Counted from the first letter of the stretch, positions 37,213-48,443 are shown. The stretch: DNA of 64,000 nucleotides from Streptomyces sp. NRRL S-118 (GCF_000716335.1 NZ_KL591022.1:60545-124544); one strand, 5' to 3'. Notes: generated from the letters alone by a model not told the origin. Numbers and translations are program-made.

Positions 37213-37231
37213 CCCCGGCCGCACCGGCCGA

Positions 37232-37265
37232 GCGGCCCCGGGCCCCGACGGGACCCCGGGGCCGC
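37232..37265 (+). terminator. Terminator hairpin after the lipoprotein gene
   Basis: GCGGCCCCGGGCCCC pairs with GGGACCCCGGGGCCGC over a short GAC loop, with a single bulge. It begins 20 bp after the stop at 37212. Confidence 0.65.
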
Positions 37266-37631
37266 GCCCCCGCCTCACCGGAGCCCACGGAAGACCCGGC
37301 GCGGTCCGGCCCCGCAACACGGGCCCGAAGTGGCGGAAAGCGTTCGTACAACAGCAAGCGAAGCCCCCACAGCCGCCGGAGCGCCAGCAGAGTCCCCACG
37401 CGCCTCCGGCCCGGGTGGCCGGTCTCCCACCGGCCGGTCACCCGCCCCGGCCCGCCGGCCCACGCCCCCCGCGTGACCGGCGGGCCGGTCGCACGTGCCA
37501 ACGGCGTGTGACCAAGAACGGACCGCTATTTTCCGGTTCCTCTCGCTCTCCTGGCGGACGATCAGTAGCCTCGGCTCGAACACCGGCCATGAACATGGCC
37601 GCATCCCCGTGGCGACTAGTTGGAGACATCG
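37266..37631 (+). promoter_or_regulatory. Leader region of the methyltransferase-rmdA operon, with 18-bp palindrome
   Basis: About 365 bp without a supported gene. A perfect palindrome CGGCCATG-AA-CATGGCCG lies at 37584-37601, 30 bp before the methyltransferase start; its position suits an operator in the 5' leader. TAGCCT at 37566-37571 could be a -10, but no good -35 is present. Confidence 0.55.
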
Positions 37632-38444
37632 ATGGAGCGTCCCGCCTGGGCCCCGCCGGGCATCGACATTTCGGTGCCGAGCGTGTCCCGAATCTACGAC
37701 TACTACCTGGGCGGCTCGCACAACTTCGAGGTCGACCGGGAAGCAGCGCGCCGGGCCATGGACTTCATGCCGGGCCTTCCCAAAATCATGCAGGCGAACA
37801 GGGCGTTCATGCGCCGTGCCGTGCGGTACGCCGTGAGCGAGGGCATCACCCAGTTCCTCGACATAGGCTCCGGCATCCCGACCTTCGGGAACGTCCACGA
37901 GGTCGCCCAGAGCGCGAGCCCCGGCGCCCGCGTGGTGTACGTCGACCACGACCCGGTCGCCGTCGCCCACAGCAAGGCCGTCCTGGAGGGCAACGACAAC
38001 GCCGACGTCGTCGCCGCCGACCTGCGCAAGCCCCAGGACATCCTCTCCGCCCCCGGGACCGAGGCGCTGCTCGACCTCGGCCGGCCGGTCGGCCTGCTGC
38101 TCGTCGCCGTCCTGCACTTCCTCGAGGACGCCGACGATCCCCAGCGGGCCGTCGCCGAACTGCGCGACGCCCTCGCGCCGGGCAGCCTCCTGATCCTCAC
38201 GCACGCCTCGTACGAAGGGATCCCGCTGCCCCAGGAGCGCGCGAGCGGTACGGTCGGCGTCTACCGCGACATCCGCAACCCGCTGGTCATGCGCTCGCGT
38301 GACGAGATCGCCCGGTTCTTCGACGGCTTCGAGCTCCTCGAACCGGGTGTCGTGTCGATGCCGCACTGGCGCCCGGAGGGACCGCTCGACCAGGAGGATC
38401 CGTACGCCTTCTCGGGCTTCGCCGGGGTGGGGCGCAAAGGGTGA
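37632..38444 (+). CDS. SAM-dependent methyltransferase (PF04672-type)
   Basis: 270 residues. The family opening VPSVSRIYDYYLGGSHNFEV is followed by the SAM-binding loop FLDIGSGIPTFGNVHEVAQ, VVYVDHDPVAVAHSK, and a late PVGLLLVAVLHFLED helix. Such enzymes are abundant in Streptomyces but their substrates are mostly unknown. The ATG at 37632 has GGAG six bases upstream; an in-frame TTG at 37620 is less likely. The stop overlaps the start of the c-di-GMP enzyme gene (GTGA). Confidence 0.88.
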   Translation: MERPAWAPPGIDISVPSVSRIYDYYLGGSHNFEVDREAARRAMDFMPGLPKIMQANRAFMRRAVRYAVSEGITQFLDIGSGIPTFGNVHEVAQSASPGARVVYVDHDPVAVAHSKAVLEGNDNADVVAADLRKPQDILSAPGTEALLDLGRPVGLLLVAVLHFLEDADDPQRAVAELRDALAPGSLLILTHASYEGIPLPQERASGTVGVYRDIRNPLVMRSRDEIARFFDGFELLEPGVVSMPHWRPEGPLDQEDPYAFSGFAGVGRKG

Positions 38445-40615
38445 GCGTGCCGGCTCGGGAATCCGGGGCACGGTCCGGCGCGGAGCCGGACGGCCTCGAG
38501 GACAGACTCCGGCGGTTCGCGACGATATGGAGCCGGGCCATCTTCCCCGTCACGGCCACGTCGCTGACCCGCTCGGAGTTCGAACGACATCTGCTGCCGC
38601 TGGCCCGGGATTTGTGCGACGCGCTCCACGCGCGGCCGTTCGACCCGTCGCCCGCGCACGGCACCGGCACGGCCCTGGTGGCCGCGCACTGCACCGACCC
38701 GGACGCGCTCAGCCGGACCCTCGGCGTGGTCGACTCCTACCTAGTGCTGTACTGCGGCGAGGCGGGACCGGCCCTGTCCGGTGAGGAGCTCAGGGCCCGC
38801 TGCGCCCGCCTCCAGCACGCGCTGGCGGCCGGTTACGCCCAGGCGCTGCGCGAACGCACCCGCGTCGAGCAGGAGTCGATCGCCCGCTCGGCGCTGACCG
38901 CGCGCAGCTTCGCCGAACAGGCGCTGCACGCCACCGAGGCCCGCTTCCGCGCGGTGTTCGAGGGCGCGGCCATCGGCATCGGCATCGCCGACCTCGAGGG
39001 CAACGTCCTGGAGGTCAACGGTGCCCTCACCCGCATGTTCGGCGGGCTGGAGCACCACGTCCGCGGCCGCAAGGTCAGCGAGTGGGTGCACCCCGAGGAC
39101 GCACCGCAGGTGTGGAAGCTGTACGGGGAGCTCGTCCGTGGCGAGCGCGACCACTTCCGGGTCGAGAAGCCCTTCTACCGGGGTGACGGCACCGTCCTGT
39201 GGACCAACCTGACGGTGTCCCTGCTGCGCGACGCCGAGGGCCGCCCGCAGTACCAGCTCGCCCTCATGGAGGACACCACCGAACGGCGGCTGCTCAACCT
39301 GCGGCTGCGGTACGAGGCGACCCACGACGCGCTCACCGGCCTGCCCAACCGGACGCTGTTCTTCGAGCGGCTGGACAAGGCCCTGTCGGCGGGCGAGGGC
39401 CAGCGGTTCGGGCTGTGCTATCTCGACCTGGACGGCTTCAAGGCCATCAACGACAGCCTCGGCCACGCGGCCGGCGACCGGCTGCTCGTGGAGGTGGCCG
39501 ACCGGCTCCAGTCCGTGGCGACCCGGCCGGGCGAGATGGTCGCGCGCCTCGGCGGCGACGAGTTCGTGGCACTGACCACCGGCGCGGACACCCAGCGGCA
39601 GGCCGACGAGCTGGCCCGGCGCATCCTCGCCGCCCTCGCGACACCCATCCGTCTGGACGGCCGCGAACTGACCGTGCGCGGCAGCGTGGGCGTCGTCGAA
39701 GGGCCGGCGGGGGAACGCGGCTCGGCGGAGGTGCTGCGCAGCGCCGACATCACCATGTACCGGGCCAAGTCGGCGGGCGGCAACCGCTTCGAGCGGGCCG
39801 ACCCGGAGGCCGACGCCCGCGCCATCACCCGGCACGGCCTGACCACCGCGCTCCCGGCGGCGCTGGAGCGCGAGGAGTTCTTCATCGAGTACCAGCCGCT
39901 GGTGCACCTCGGCGACGGCAGCGTGCACGGCGCCGAGGCCCTGGTGCGCTGGTGCCACCCGCAGCACGGCGTCCTCGGCCCGGACCGGTTCATCCCGCTC
40001 GCCGAGCACACCGGGCTCATCGTGCCGCTCGGGCGCTGGGTGCTGCAGGAGGCGGTGCGCCAGGCGAGGTTCTGGAGCCGCCCCCACTCCGACGGCGGGC
40101 CGCTGCGGATCAACGTCAATCTGTCGCCGACGCAGCTGCACCACCCGGGCCTGGTCGCCGACATCGTCGACGTACTGGACCGCTCGGGCCTCGAACCGGG
40201 GGCGCTGTGCCTGGAGGTGACCGAGTCGGCCCTGATCGGCGCGGACGAGGACCTGCTCAAGCCGCTGCGGCAACTCGCCGAGATGGGCGTCGACATAGCC
40301 CTGGACGACTTCGGCACCGGCTACTCCAACCTGGCCAACCTGCGCCGGCTGCCGGTGAGCGTGCTGAAGCTGGACCGCTCCTTCACCCAGGGCATGCAGC
40401 AGCACCCCGCCGACCCCGTCGACCTGAAGATCGTCGAGGGGATCGTCTCCCTGGCCCACAGCCTGGAGCTGGCCGTGACGGTGGAGGGTGTGGAGACCGG
40501 CGTCCAGGCCGAACAGCTGCGGGAGCTGGGCTGCGACACGGCCCAGGGCTGGTACTACGCCCGCCCGGGCTCCCCGGACCGCATCCACTCGCTGGTCCTC
40601 GCCGACGCGGTGTGA
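38441..40615 (+). CDS. rmdA: PAS-GGDEF-EAL cyclic-di-GMP phosphodiesterase/cyclase, RmdA-like
   Basis: 724 residues, cytosolic. A helical N-terminal region (1-160), PAS at about 165-285 (FEGAAIGIGIADLEGNVLEV, ALMEDTTERR), GGDEF at about 290-455 with an intact GGDEF (371-375), and EAL at about 465-720 with EAL (499-501), DDFGTGYSNLANLRRLPVSV then LKLD and EGVE. All signature residues are present, so both making and breaking c-di-GMP are possible; RmdA proteins act mainly as phosphodiesterases in development. The name follows from domain order and the SCO0930-type neighbour. Translation is coupled to the methyltransferase. Confidence 0.85.
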   Translation: MSVPARESGARSGAEPDGLEDRLRRFATIWSRAIFPVTATSLTRSEFERHLLPLARDLCDALHARPFDPSPAHGTGTALVAAHCTDPDALSRTLGVVDSYLVLYCGEAGPALSGEELRARCARLQHALAAGYAQALRERTRVEQESIARSALTARSFAEQALHATEARFRAVFEGAAIGIGIADLEGNVLEVNGALTRMFGGLEHHVRGRKVSEWVHPEDAPQVWKLYGELVRGERDHFRVEKPFYRGDGTVLWTNLTVSLLRDAEGRPQYQLALMEDTTERRLLNLRLRYEATHDALTGLPNRTLFFERLDKALSAGEGQRFGLCYLDLDGFKAINDSLGHAAGDRLLVEVADRLQSVATRPGEMVARLGGDEFVALTTGADTQRQADELARRILAALATPIRLDGRELTVRGSVGVVEGPAGERGSAEVLRSADITMYRAKSAGGNRFERADPEADARAITRHGLTTALPAALEREEFFIEYQPLVHLGDGSVHGAEALVRWCHPQHGVLGPDRFIPLAEHTGLIVPLGRWVLQEAVRQARFWSRPHSDGGPLRINVNLSPTQLHHPGLVADIVDVLDRSGLEPGALCLEVTESALIGADEDLLKPLRQLAEMGVDIALDDFGTGYSNLANLRRLPVSVLKLDRSFTQGMQQHPADPVDLKIVEGIVSLAHSLELAVTVEGVETGVQAEQLRELGCDTAQGWYYARPGSPDRIHSLVLADAV

Positions 40616-40616
40616 C

Positions 40617-40661
40617 CCCCGCCGGCGCGGCAGGGCCCCCGGCCCGACCGCGCCGGCGGGG
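40617..40661 (+). terminator. Terminator hairpin after rmdA
   Basis: CCCCGCCGGCGCGG (40617-40630) and CCGCGCCGGCGGGG (40648-40661) form a perfect 14-bp stem around a 17-base loop, starting right after the stop codon. The following 230 bp up to the LysR gene hold no gene that I can support. Confidence 0.75.
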
Positions 40662-40892
40662 TCGGCGCGGCACGAGCGGCCCCGGCCGCGGCGCGTTCGG
40701 GATCGCCCGGAAGGCGGAGCGGGGTCCGGTCCCGTGGACCCCTCTTCCGGCGCGGGCCCGGGGTGCCCGTCGTCGGGAGCGCGGGCCGCCCGCGTCGGGG
40801 ACGGCGACGCAGCCGACCCGAGGACCCGCACTCGACCGCCGTCGCCTCCGGTGCGGGAGGAGGCCGGCAGCCGTGCTGCCGGCGGCTCGGCC

Positions 40893-41780
40893 TCACGGTC
40901 CCTTCCGGCGCGCCAGCAGCAGCCGCTGCAGCTCGCGCGCCGCTCGCGGAGGTGCCACGTCGCTGCGGTGCGCCAGCGCGATCGTCCGGCGCAGCCCCGG
41001 GCGGGCGAGCGCGGTGACGCGCAGGTCCCGGCCTGCCCGGGCCGCTACCATCGCGGGCACCACCGCCACCCCGAGACCCGCCCGTACGAACCCGAGCACC
41101 GCGTCCATCTCGCCGCCCTCCACGGTGAACGACGGCTCGAAGCCCTCCGCCCGGCACGCCGCGACCGTGAGCTCCCGCAGGTCGTAGCCGTGCCGGAACA
41201 TCACCAGCGGCTGGTCGCGGAGATCGGCGATCCGCACCGGACGAGCCGGCGCCGGGGCGGCTGCCGAGGACACCACCACGAGGTCCTCCTGGAGCAGCTC
41301 CACGGTGGTGAGCGCGGGGGAGGGGCTGGGCAGCGGCAGCACCACCAGGGCCAGGTCGAGCGCGCCGCGCGCCAGCTCCCGTACGAGATCGTGCGAGCCG
41401 CTCTCCTCGATGAGCAGCTGGATCCCCGGGTGCAGGTCGTGGAAGGCGCGCAGCACGTCGGGCAGCAGACCGGTGCACAGGCTCGGCGTGGCCCCCAGCC
41501 GCACCCGCCCGCGCCGCAGCTGGGCCAGCTCCTGGACCTCGTGGCGCGCGGTGTCGGCGTCGGCGAGGATGCGGCGGGCCAGGGGCAGCAGCGCCTCACC
41601 GGCGTCCGTGAGCGCGATGTTGCCGCGGGCCCGGCTGAACAGCTCCGCGCCCAGCTCCTTCTCCAGGGCCCTGATCTGCTGCGACAGCGACGGCTGCGAG
41701 ACGTGGACCCGCTCGGCGGCGTGCGTGAAGTGGCGCGTCTCGGCGACCGCGACGAAGTACACCAGCTGCTGGAACTGCAT
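40893..41780 (-). CDS. LysR-family transcriptional regulator
   Basis: 295 residues. N-terminal winged helix (FQQLVYFVAVAETRHFTHAA then ERVHVSQPSLSQQI) and a periplasmic-binding-like effector domain (RGRVRLGATPSLCTGLLPDV; LVMFRHGYDLRELTV). The ATG at 41780 starts the canonical MQFQQL; the longer frame would run across the operator. Divergent from sdhCAB, whose promoter it probably controls through the CCATAG repeat. The effector is not known. Confidence 0.93.
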   Translation of the reverse strand: MQFQQLVYFVAVAETRHFTHAAERVHVSQPSLSQQIRALEKELGAELFSRARGNIALTDAGEALLPLARRILADADTARHEVQELAQLRRGRVRLGATPSLCTGLLPDVLRAFHDLHPGIQLLIEESGSHDLVRELARGALDLALVVLPLPSPSPALTTVELLQEDLVVVSSAAAPAPARPVRIADLRDQPLVMFRHGYDLRELTVAACRAEGFEPSFTVEGGEMDAVLGFVRAGLGVAVVPAMVAARAGRDLRVTALARPGLRRTIALAHRSDVAPPRAARELQRLLLARRKGP

Positions 41781-41787
41781 ACGGCCA

Positions 41788-41806
41788 CCATAGGCGCCAT
41801 CTATGG
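41788..41806. promoter_or_regulatory. LysR-type operator between lysR and sdhC
   Basis: CCATAG-N7-CTATGG with perfect 6-bp arms, containing the T-N11-A core typical of LysR sites (TAGGCGCCATCTA). It begins 8 bp from the regulator start codon, so it can serve autoregulation and activation of sdhC. Confidence 0.75.
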
Positions 41807-41825
41807 AGATCAGCGGGACCATGTC

Positions 41826-41863
41826 TTGGACCTCTCGCCTCCCCTCCGCCTAGCGTCGGATCC
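41826..41863 (+). promoter_or_regulatory. sdhC promoter, probable leaderless start
   Basis: TTGGAC at 41826-41831 and TAGCGT at 41851-41856 are 19 bp apart. The -10 ends 7 bp before the sdhC ATG and there is no ribosome site between them, so the mRNA probably begins at the A of the start codon. Confidence 0.45.
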
Positions 41864-42568
41864 ATGGCTCTGGCACCGCGGACGGATCGAAAACCGTCCC
41901 TCACGCGCACGTTCTGGGGATCCACCGTCGGCAAGAAGACGGTCATGGCCGTCAGTGGCCTCATCATGATCGCCTACCTGGTCGCCCACGTGATGGGCAA
42001 CCTCAAGGTCTTCTTCGGCCCCGGCGAGTTCAACGCGTACGGCCACTGGCTGCGCACCATGGGCGAGCCCGTCCTGCACTACGAGTGGGGCCTGTGGATC
42101 GCCCGGGTGGTGCTCCTCACGGCCGTCATCGCCCACGGTGTGTCCGCCTACCAGCTCAGCAGGCGCGACCTCAAGGCCCGTCCCACCGCGTACGTGCACA
42201 AGCGGCGGCGCGCGAGCTACGCCACCCGCACCATGCGCTGGGGCGGCGTGATCATCGCGCTCTTCATCGTCTGGCACATCCTCGACCTGACGACGCTGAC
42301 CGTGAACCCGAACGGGCAGCCCGGCCATCCCTACGAGAACGTCGTCGCGACCTTCTCCACCTGGTACGGCAACGCCATCTACATCATCGCGATGCTCGCC
42401 GTCGGCCTGCACATCCGGCACGGCTTCTGGGCCGCCGCACAGACCCTCGGCGCGGGCAGCGCGAAGCGCGACCGCGCGCTGAAGACCCTGGCCGATGTGC
42501 TCGCGCTCGGCCTCACCGCGGGCTTCGTCTCCGTACCCGTCGCCGTCATGACCGGAGTGGTGAGCTGA
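41864..42568 (+). CDS. sdhC: Succinate dehydrogenase cytochrome b subunit
   Basis: 234 residues, five membrane helices, of the fused (type B-like) succinate dehydrogenase/fumarate reductase cytochrome b family: [20 protein letters not shown] then [57 protein letters not shown]. Histidines in helices are placed to bind haem b. It anchors SdhA/SdhB in the membrane and passes electrons to menaquinone. One base separates its stop from the sdhA start. Confidence 0.93.
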   Translation: MALAPRTDRKPSLTRTFWGSTVGKKTVMAVSGLIMIAYLVAHVMGNLKVFFGPGEFNAYGHWLRTMGEPVLHYEWGLWIARVVLLTAVIAHGVSAYQLSRRDLKARPTAYVHKRRRASYATRTMRWGGVIIALFIVWHILDLTTLTVNPNGQPGHPYENVVATFSTWYGNAIYIIAMLAVGLHIRHGFWAAAQTLGAGSAKRDRALKTLADVLALGLTAGFVSVPVAVMTGVVS

Positions 42569-42569
42569 C

Positions 42570-44506
<1,937 letters not shown>

Positions 44507-44510
<4 letters not shown>

Positions 44511-45256
44511 AGCTCACCCTGCGCGTCTGGCGCCAGAAGACCGCCGGTGCCCCCGGCGCCATGGCCACTTACGAGGTCGACGGCATCTCGCCCGACATGT
44601 CGTTCCTCGAGATGCTCGACACCCTCAACGAGGAGCTCATCCTCCGCGGCGAGGAGCCCGTCGCCTTCGACCACGACTGCCGCGAGGGAATCTGCGGGGC
44701 CTGCTCGCTCGTCATCAACGGCGATGCGCACGGCCCGGAGCGCACCACCACCTGCCAGCTCCACATGCGGTCCTTCCGGGACGGCGACACCATCGACGTC
44801 GAGCCGTGGCGCGCCGCGGCCTTCCCGGTCGTCAAGGACCTGGTGGTGGACCGCTCCGCCTTCGACCGGATCATCCAGGCCGGCGGTTACATCAGCGCAC
44901 CGACCGGCTCCGCACCGGAGGCGCACGCCACCCCGGTGCCCAAGGCGGACGCCGACCACGCCTTCGAGCACGCCGAGTGCATCGGCTGCGGCGCCTGTGT
45001 GGCGGCGTGCCCCAACGGTTCGGCGATGCTCTTCACCTCGGCGAAGATCAACCACCTCAACGTGCTGCCGCAAGGCGCGCCGGAGCGGGAGACCCGCGTG
45101 CTGGACATGGTGCAGGCCATGGACGAGGAGGGCTTCGGCGGCTGCACGCTGACCGGCGAGTGCGCGACGGCCTGTCCGAAGGGCATTCCGCTGCCGTCGA
45201 TCGCGGCCATGAACAAGGAGTGGCTGCGGGCCACCCGCACGGTGCGCCGCAGCTGA
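44507..45256 (+). CDS. sdhB: Succinate dehydrogenase/fumarate reductase iron-sulfur subunit
   Basis: 249 residues. The 2Fe-2S ligands are in [16 protein letters not shown] and TTTCQLHM; two further clusters use [15 protein letters not shown] and [20 protein letters not shown]. Third in the sdhCAB operon; the start overlaps the sdhA stop. A long hairpin follows 42 bp after the stop. Confidence 0.95.
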
Positions 45257-45297
45257 TTCCGGTCAGTTCCCGGGCGTGACCCGGGCCACGCCGGACG

Positions 45298-45358
45298 CCC
45301 CGGAACGAAAGATCCTTCGGGAGAACAGCTTGTTCTCCGCAGAATCTTCGGTCCGGGG
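45298..45358 (+). terminator. Long imperfect hairpin after sdhB
   Basis: A roughly 28-bp imperfect stem begins CCCCGGA and ends TCCGGGG, with inner arm GAGAACA pairing TGTTCTC around a GCT loop. No T-run follows. It probably ends the sdh transcript or protects its 3' end. The remaining 195 bp up to melC1 carry its promoter; no other gene is seen. Confidence 0.6.
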
Positions 45359-45552
45359 CATCTTCGTGCTCTGCGGCAGCAAGATCAACCTGGTTCAAAT
45401 CCGTACTGAAAATGGCGAGTTGTCCGTATCGCGGCCGCCTGCCTCATGCGGAATTCCAGGCTCCGACTACTCCCCGGTAGGCATGGCACATGCCGGGGGC
45501 ACACGACCACCCCCCGGACGCACCGCACCACCGCACCACCAGGGGGTTACCC

Positions 45553-45954
45553 ATGTCCAGAATCACCCGCCGCCGTGCCCTCGGCGTCGCCGCCGGGGCC
45601 GCCGCCGGCCTCGCCGCCGCCCGGACCGTCGCAGCCCCTGCCGAGGCCCAGGCCGCGCCGGCCCGCCCCGGCACCGGCCCGGCTCCCTTCGACGAGATAT
45701 TCATGGGCCGCCGCATCCAGGGCGGCCCCGCGCACAACACCGGCGGTCACCACGGGGGACACCACGGCGGCGGCCACACCAACGGCTACTCCGTACGGAT
45801 CGACGGCGAGGAACTGCACGTCATGCAGAACGCCGACGGCACCTGGATCAGCGTGATCTCGCACTACGAACCGGTCGCCACACCCCTCGCGGCGGCCCGC
45901 GCCGCCGTCCGCGAACTGCAGGGCGCCCCGCTCGTCCCGCTCGCCTCGTCCTGA
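45553..45954 (+). CDS. melC1: Tyrosinase cofactor (copper chaperone) MelC1
   Basis: 133 residues. Twin-arginine signal ([20 protein letters not shown]), a His-rich stretch ([10 protein letters not shown]) and the conserved core [20 protein letters not shown] then [12 protein letters not shown]. MelC1 delivers copper to the tyrosinase and carries it through the Tat pathway. ATG at 45553 has AGGGGG upstream. Followed by melC2 after 23 bp. Confidence 0.95.
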   Translation: MSRITRRRALGVAAGAAAGLAAARTVAAPAEAQAAPARPGTGPAPFDEIFMGRRIQGGPAHNTGGHHGGHHGGGHTNGYSVRIDGEELHVMQNADGTWISVISHYEPVATPLAAARAAVRELQGAPLVPLASS

Positions 45955-45977
45955 CCCGATCCCGGAGCCGCACCACC

Positions 45978-46802
45978 ATGACCGTACGCAAGAACCAGGC
46001 CCAGCTGACCGCCACCGAGAAGAAGCGCTTCGTCGACGCCCTTCTGGAACTCAAGCGCAGCGGCCGGTACGACACCTTCGTCTCCACCCACAACGACTTC
46101 ATCATGAGCGACACCGACAACGGGGACCGTGTCGGCCACCGCTCCCCGTCCTTCCTGCCCTGGCACCGCAGGTTCCTCCTCCAGTTCGAGCAGGCCCTCC
46201 AGGCCGTCGACCCGTCCGTCGCCCTGCCCTACTGGGACTGGACCGTCGACCGCACCCCCCGCGCCTCGCTCTGGGCACCCGACTTCATGGGCGGTACGGG
46301 ACGCAGCCGCGACGGGCAGGTCACGGACGGCCCGTTCGCCGCGTCCGGCGGCCGCTGGCGCGTCACCGTGCGCGTCGACGGCCGGGACTACCTGCGGCGC
46401 TCCCTCGGCGGCGGCCGTGAGCTGCCCACCCGCGCCGAGGTCGACTCGGTCCTCGCCATCGAGACGTACGACATGGCGCCCTGGAACAGTGCCTCCGACG
46501 GCTTCCGCAACCACCTGGAGGGCTGGCGCGGCGTCAACCTGCACAACCGCGTCCACGTCTGGGTCGGCGGCCACATGGCCACCGGGGCATCCCCGAACGA
46601 CCCGGTGTTCTGGCTGCACCACGCCTTCATCGACAAGCTGTGGGCCGACTGGCAGGCCCGCCACCCCGGCTCCGGCTACCTCCCGGCCGCGGGCACCCCC
46701 AACGTCGTGGACCTGCGCGACACCATGCGCCCGTGGAACGACGTGACCCCGGCCGACATGCTCGACCACACCCCCCACTACACCTACGACACCGCGGCCT
46801 GA
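45978..46802 (+). CDS. melC2: Tyrosinase
   Basis: 274 residues, type 3 copper oxidase that turns tyrosine into dopaquinone and so melanin. Copper site A: THNDF, GHRSPSFLPWHRRFLLQFE. Copper site B: LHNRVHVWVGGHM and DPVFWLHHAFID. No signal peptide; export occurs with MelC1 as carrier. The pair lies immediately after the sdh operon. Confidence 0.96.
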   Translation: MTVRKNQAQLTATEKKRFVDALLELKRSGRYDTFVSTHNDFIMSDTDNGDRVGHRSPSFLPWHRRFLLQFEQALQAVDPSVALPYWDWTVDRTPRASLWAPDFMGGTGRSRDGQVTDGPFAASGGRWRVTVRVDGRDYLRRSLGGGRELPTRAEVDSVLAIETYDMAPWNSASDGFRNHLEGWRGVNLHNRVHVWVGGHMATGASPNDPVFWLHHAFIDKLWADWQARHPGSGYLPAAGTPNVVDLRDTMRPWNDVTPADMLDHTPHYTYDTAA

Positions 46803-46830
46803 CGGCCCGTGCGACCGGGCCCGGCCGGGG

Positions 46831-47874
46831 TCACGCCCCGGCCAGGCCCGCCACGTGCGCCAGACGGCGGTGGGAGTCCAGCAGCGCCGCGCGGTCGTAC
46901 GTACTGGTCGTCACCAGGATCTCGTCGGCGGCCGTCTCCTTCACGACCTCCTCCAGCGCGTCCCGCACCTGCTCCTCGGTGCCGTGGACGTGGCCGCGCA
47001 GCCCCGACTCGTACAACTCCCGTTGCTTCGCGGTCATCGCCAGGCCGGCGATCCGCTCCGGCAGCGCGAGCGGCGGGAAGTCGCCCCGCGTGCGGGAGTA
47101 CGCCAGCGCCCACGCCTCCGGGACCAGCAGCCGCGCCGCCTCCTCCTCCGTGCCCGCGACCGCCACCGTCCCCGCCACGACGACGTACGGTTCCCCGGAC
47201 CACTCCGACGGGCGGAAGGCGGCACGGTAGCGGTCGATCGCGGCCAGCACCTCGGACCTGCCCTTCAGGTCCCCGATCACCAGCGGCAGACCGGCCGCGG
47301 CGGCGATGTCGGCGCCCCCGCCGGTGGCCAGGACGTACGGCGGGACCCGCAGGCCGTCGGCGGGGAGCGCGCGCACCCGCGGAGGCGGCGTACGGACCCC
47401 GGACCGTTGCGCGGTACGGTCCCCGGCTCCCCGGAACCAGCCCAGCAGCTCGTCCAGCTGCCCCGCGAAGTCGTCGGCGTCCTCCTTGCCCCGCCCGAGT
47501 GCGCGCCGTACACCGTCCGTGAACCCCACCGAACGGCCGAGCCCCATGTCGATCCGGCCCGGGAAGAGGGACTCCAGCACCCCGAACTGCTCGGCCACCA
47601 CCAGGGGCCGGTGGTTGGGCAGCATCACACCCCCGGTACCGACCCGGATGGTGCGGGTCGCGGCGGCCACGGCAGCCGCCAGCACGGTGGGCGCCGAGCC
47701 CGCCACCCCCGGCACCCCGTGGTGCTCCGAGACCCAGAACCGGTGGTAGCCGAGGGCCTCCACCTCCTGGGCGAGGCGCACGGTGTCGCGCAGCGCCTGG
47801 GGGCCGTCGTGCCCCTCACGGGTACGGGAGCGGTCCAGCACCGAGAACCGGGTCGAGGCGATCAATGTGCTCAC
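46831..47874 (-). CDS. Luciferase-like (LLM class) flavin-dependent oxidoreductase
   Basis: 347 residues. Family marks include VRLAQEVEALGYHRFWVSEH then HGVPGVAGSAP, IRVGTGGVMLPNHRPLVVAE and FPGRIDMGLGRS; the C-terminal part has DEILVTTSTYDRAALLDSH. It is an FMN-using monooxygenase-like protein whose substrate is unknown. The GTG at 47874 has AAAGAGGC upstream and starts 47 bp from the divergent HAD gene, so the promoters overlap. Convergent with melC2 (28-bp gap). Confidence 0.87.
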   Translation of the reverse strand: MSTLIASTRFSVLDRSRTREGHDGPQALRDTVRLAQEVEALGYHRFWVSEHHGVPGVAGSAPTVLAAAVAAATRTIRVGTGGVMLPNHRPLVVAEQFGVLESLFPGRIDMGLGRSVGFTDGVRRALGRGKEDADDFAGQLDELLGWFRGAGDRTAQRSGVRTPPPRVRALPADGLRVPPYVLATGGGADIAAAAGLPLVIGDLKGRSEVLAAIDRYRAAFRPSEWSGEPYVVVAGTVAVAGTEEEAARLLVPEAWALAYSRTRGDFPPLALPERIAGLAMTAKQRELYESGLRGHVHGTEEQVRDALEEVVKETAADEILVTTSTYDRAALLDSHRRLAHVAGLAGA

Positions 47875-47921
47875 GCCTCTTTCAACGCCCGTGCCGCACG
47901 GGGATTCCCTACGCTGGGCGC

Positions 47922-48410
47922 GTGACACGCAGCAGCAGGCCCCTGGCCGTCTTCGACCTGGACAACACGCTGTCCGACGCCCGTCACCGGCAGCGCTTCC
48001 TGGAGCGCCGGCCGCGTGACTGGGACGCCTTCTTCGCCGCCGCACCGCAGGACCCGCCCCTCGCCGAGGGCGTGGCGATGTGCCGGGAGGCGGCCGAGGA
48101 CTGCGAGGTGGTCTACCTGACCGGCCGGCCCGAGCGGTGCCGTCAGGACACGCTGGACTGGCTGGCCGCGCAGGACCTGCCCGAGGGCCGTGTCCACATG
48201 CGGCGCAACGACGACCGGCGGCCGGCCCGGCACACCAAGCTGGAGATCTTGCGCAGGCTGGCCGCCCGCCGCGATATCCGCGTGCTCGTCGACGACGACG
48301 AGCTGGTCTGCGAAGCGGCCGAACGGGCGGGCTTCCGGGTCGTACGGGCCCGGTGGGCCGACAGCTCTCCCGAGCTGAAGAAGGCCCAGGAGGACGAGGG
48401 CCGCACCTGA
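47922..48410 (+). CDS. HAD-superfamily phosphatase-like protein
   Basis: 162 residues from GTG. Motif 1 FDLDNTLSD (Asp12, Asp14), motif 2 VVYLTGRPERCRQDTL, and a late VLVDDDELVCEAAERAGF (motif 4). The layout is close to the phosphatase domain of polynucleotide kinases and to acid-phosphatase-like HADs. Substrate unknown. A strong hairpin follows the stop. Confidence 0.85.
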   Translation: MTRSSRPLAVFDLDNTLSDARHRQRFLERRPRDWDAFFAAAPQDPPLAEGVAMCREAAEDCEVVYLTGRPERCRQDTLDWLAAQDLPEGRVHMRRNDDRRPARHTKLEILRRLAARRDIRVLVDDDELVCEAAERAGFRVVRARWADSSPELKKAQEDEGRT

Positions 48411-48415
48411 GAGCC

Positions 48416-48443
48416 CGCGGCGCCGGCTGCCGCCGGCGCCGCG
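48416..48443 (+). terminator. Terminator hairpin after the HAD gene
   Basis: CGCGGCGCCGGC-TGCC-GCCGGCGCCGCG is a perfect 12-bp stem, 6 bp after the stop codon. The 180 bp between it and the dodecin gene contain nothing that I can support. Confidence 0.7.

Noticed and set aside
35413..37320. 635-residue version of the proline-rich protein
   Set aside because: Most of it would be antisense to the SCO0930-type lipoprotein; a signal peptide appears only near 35990.
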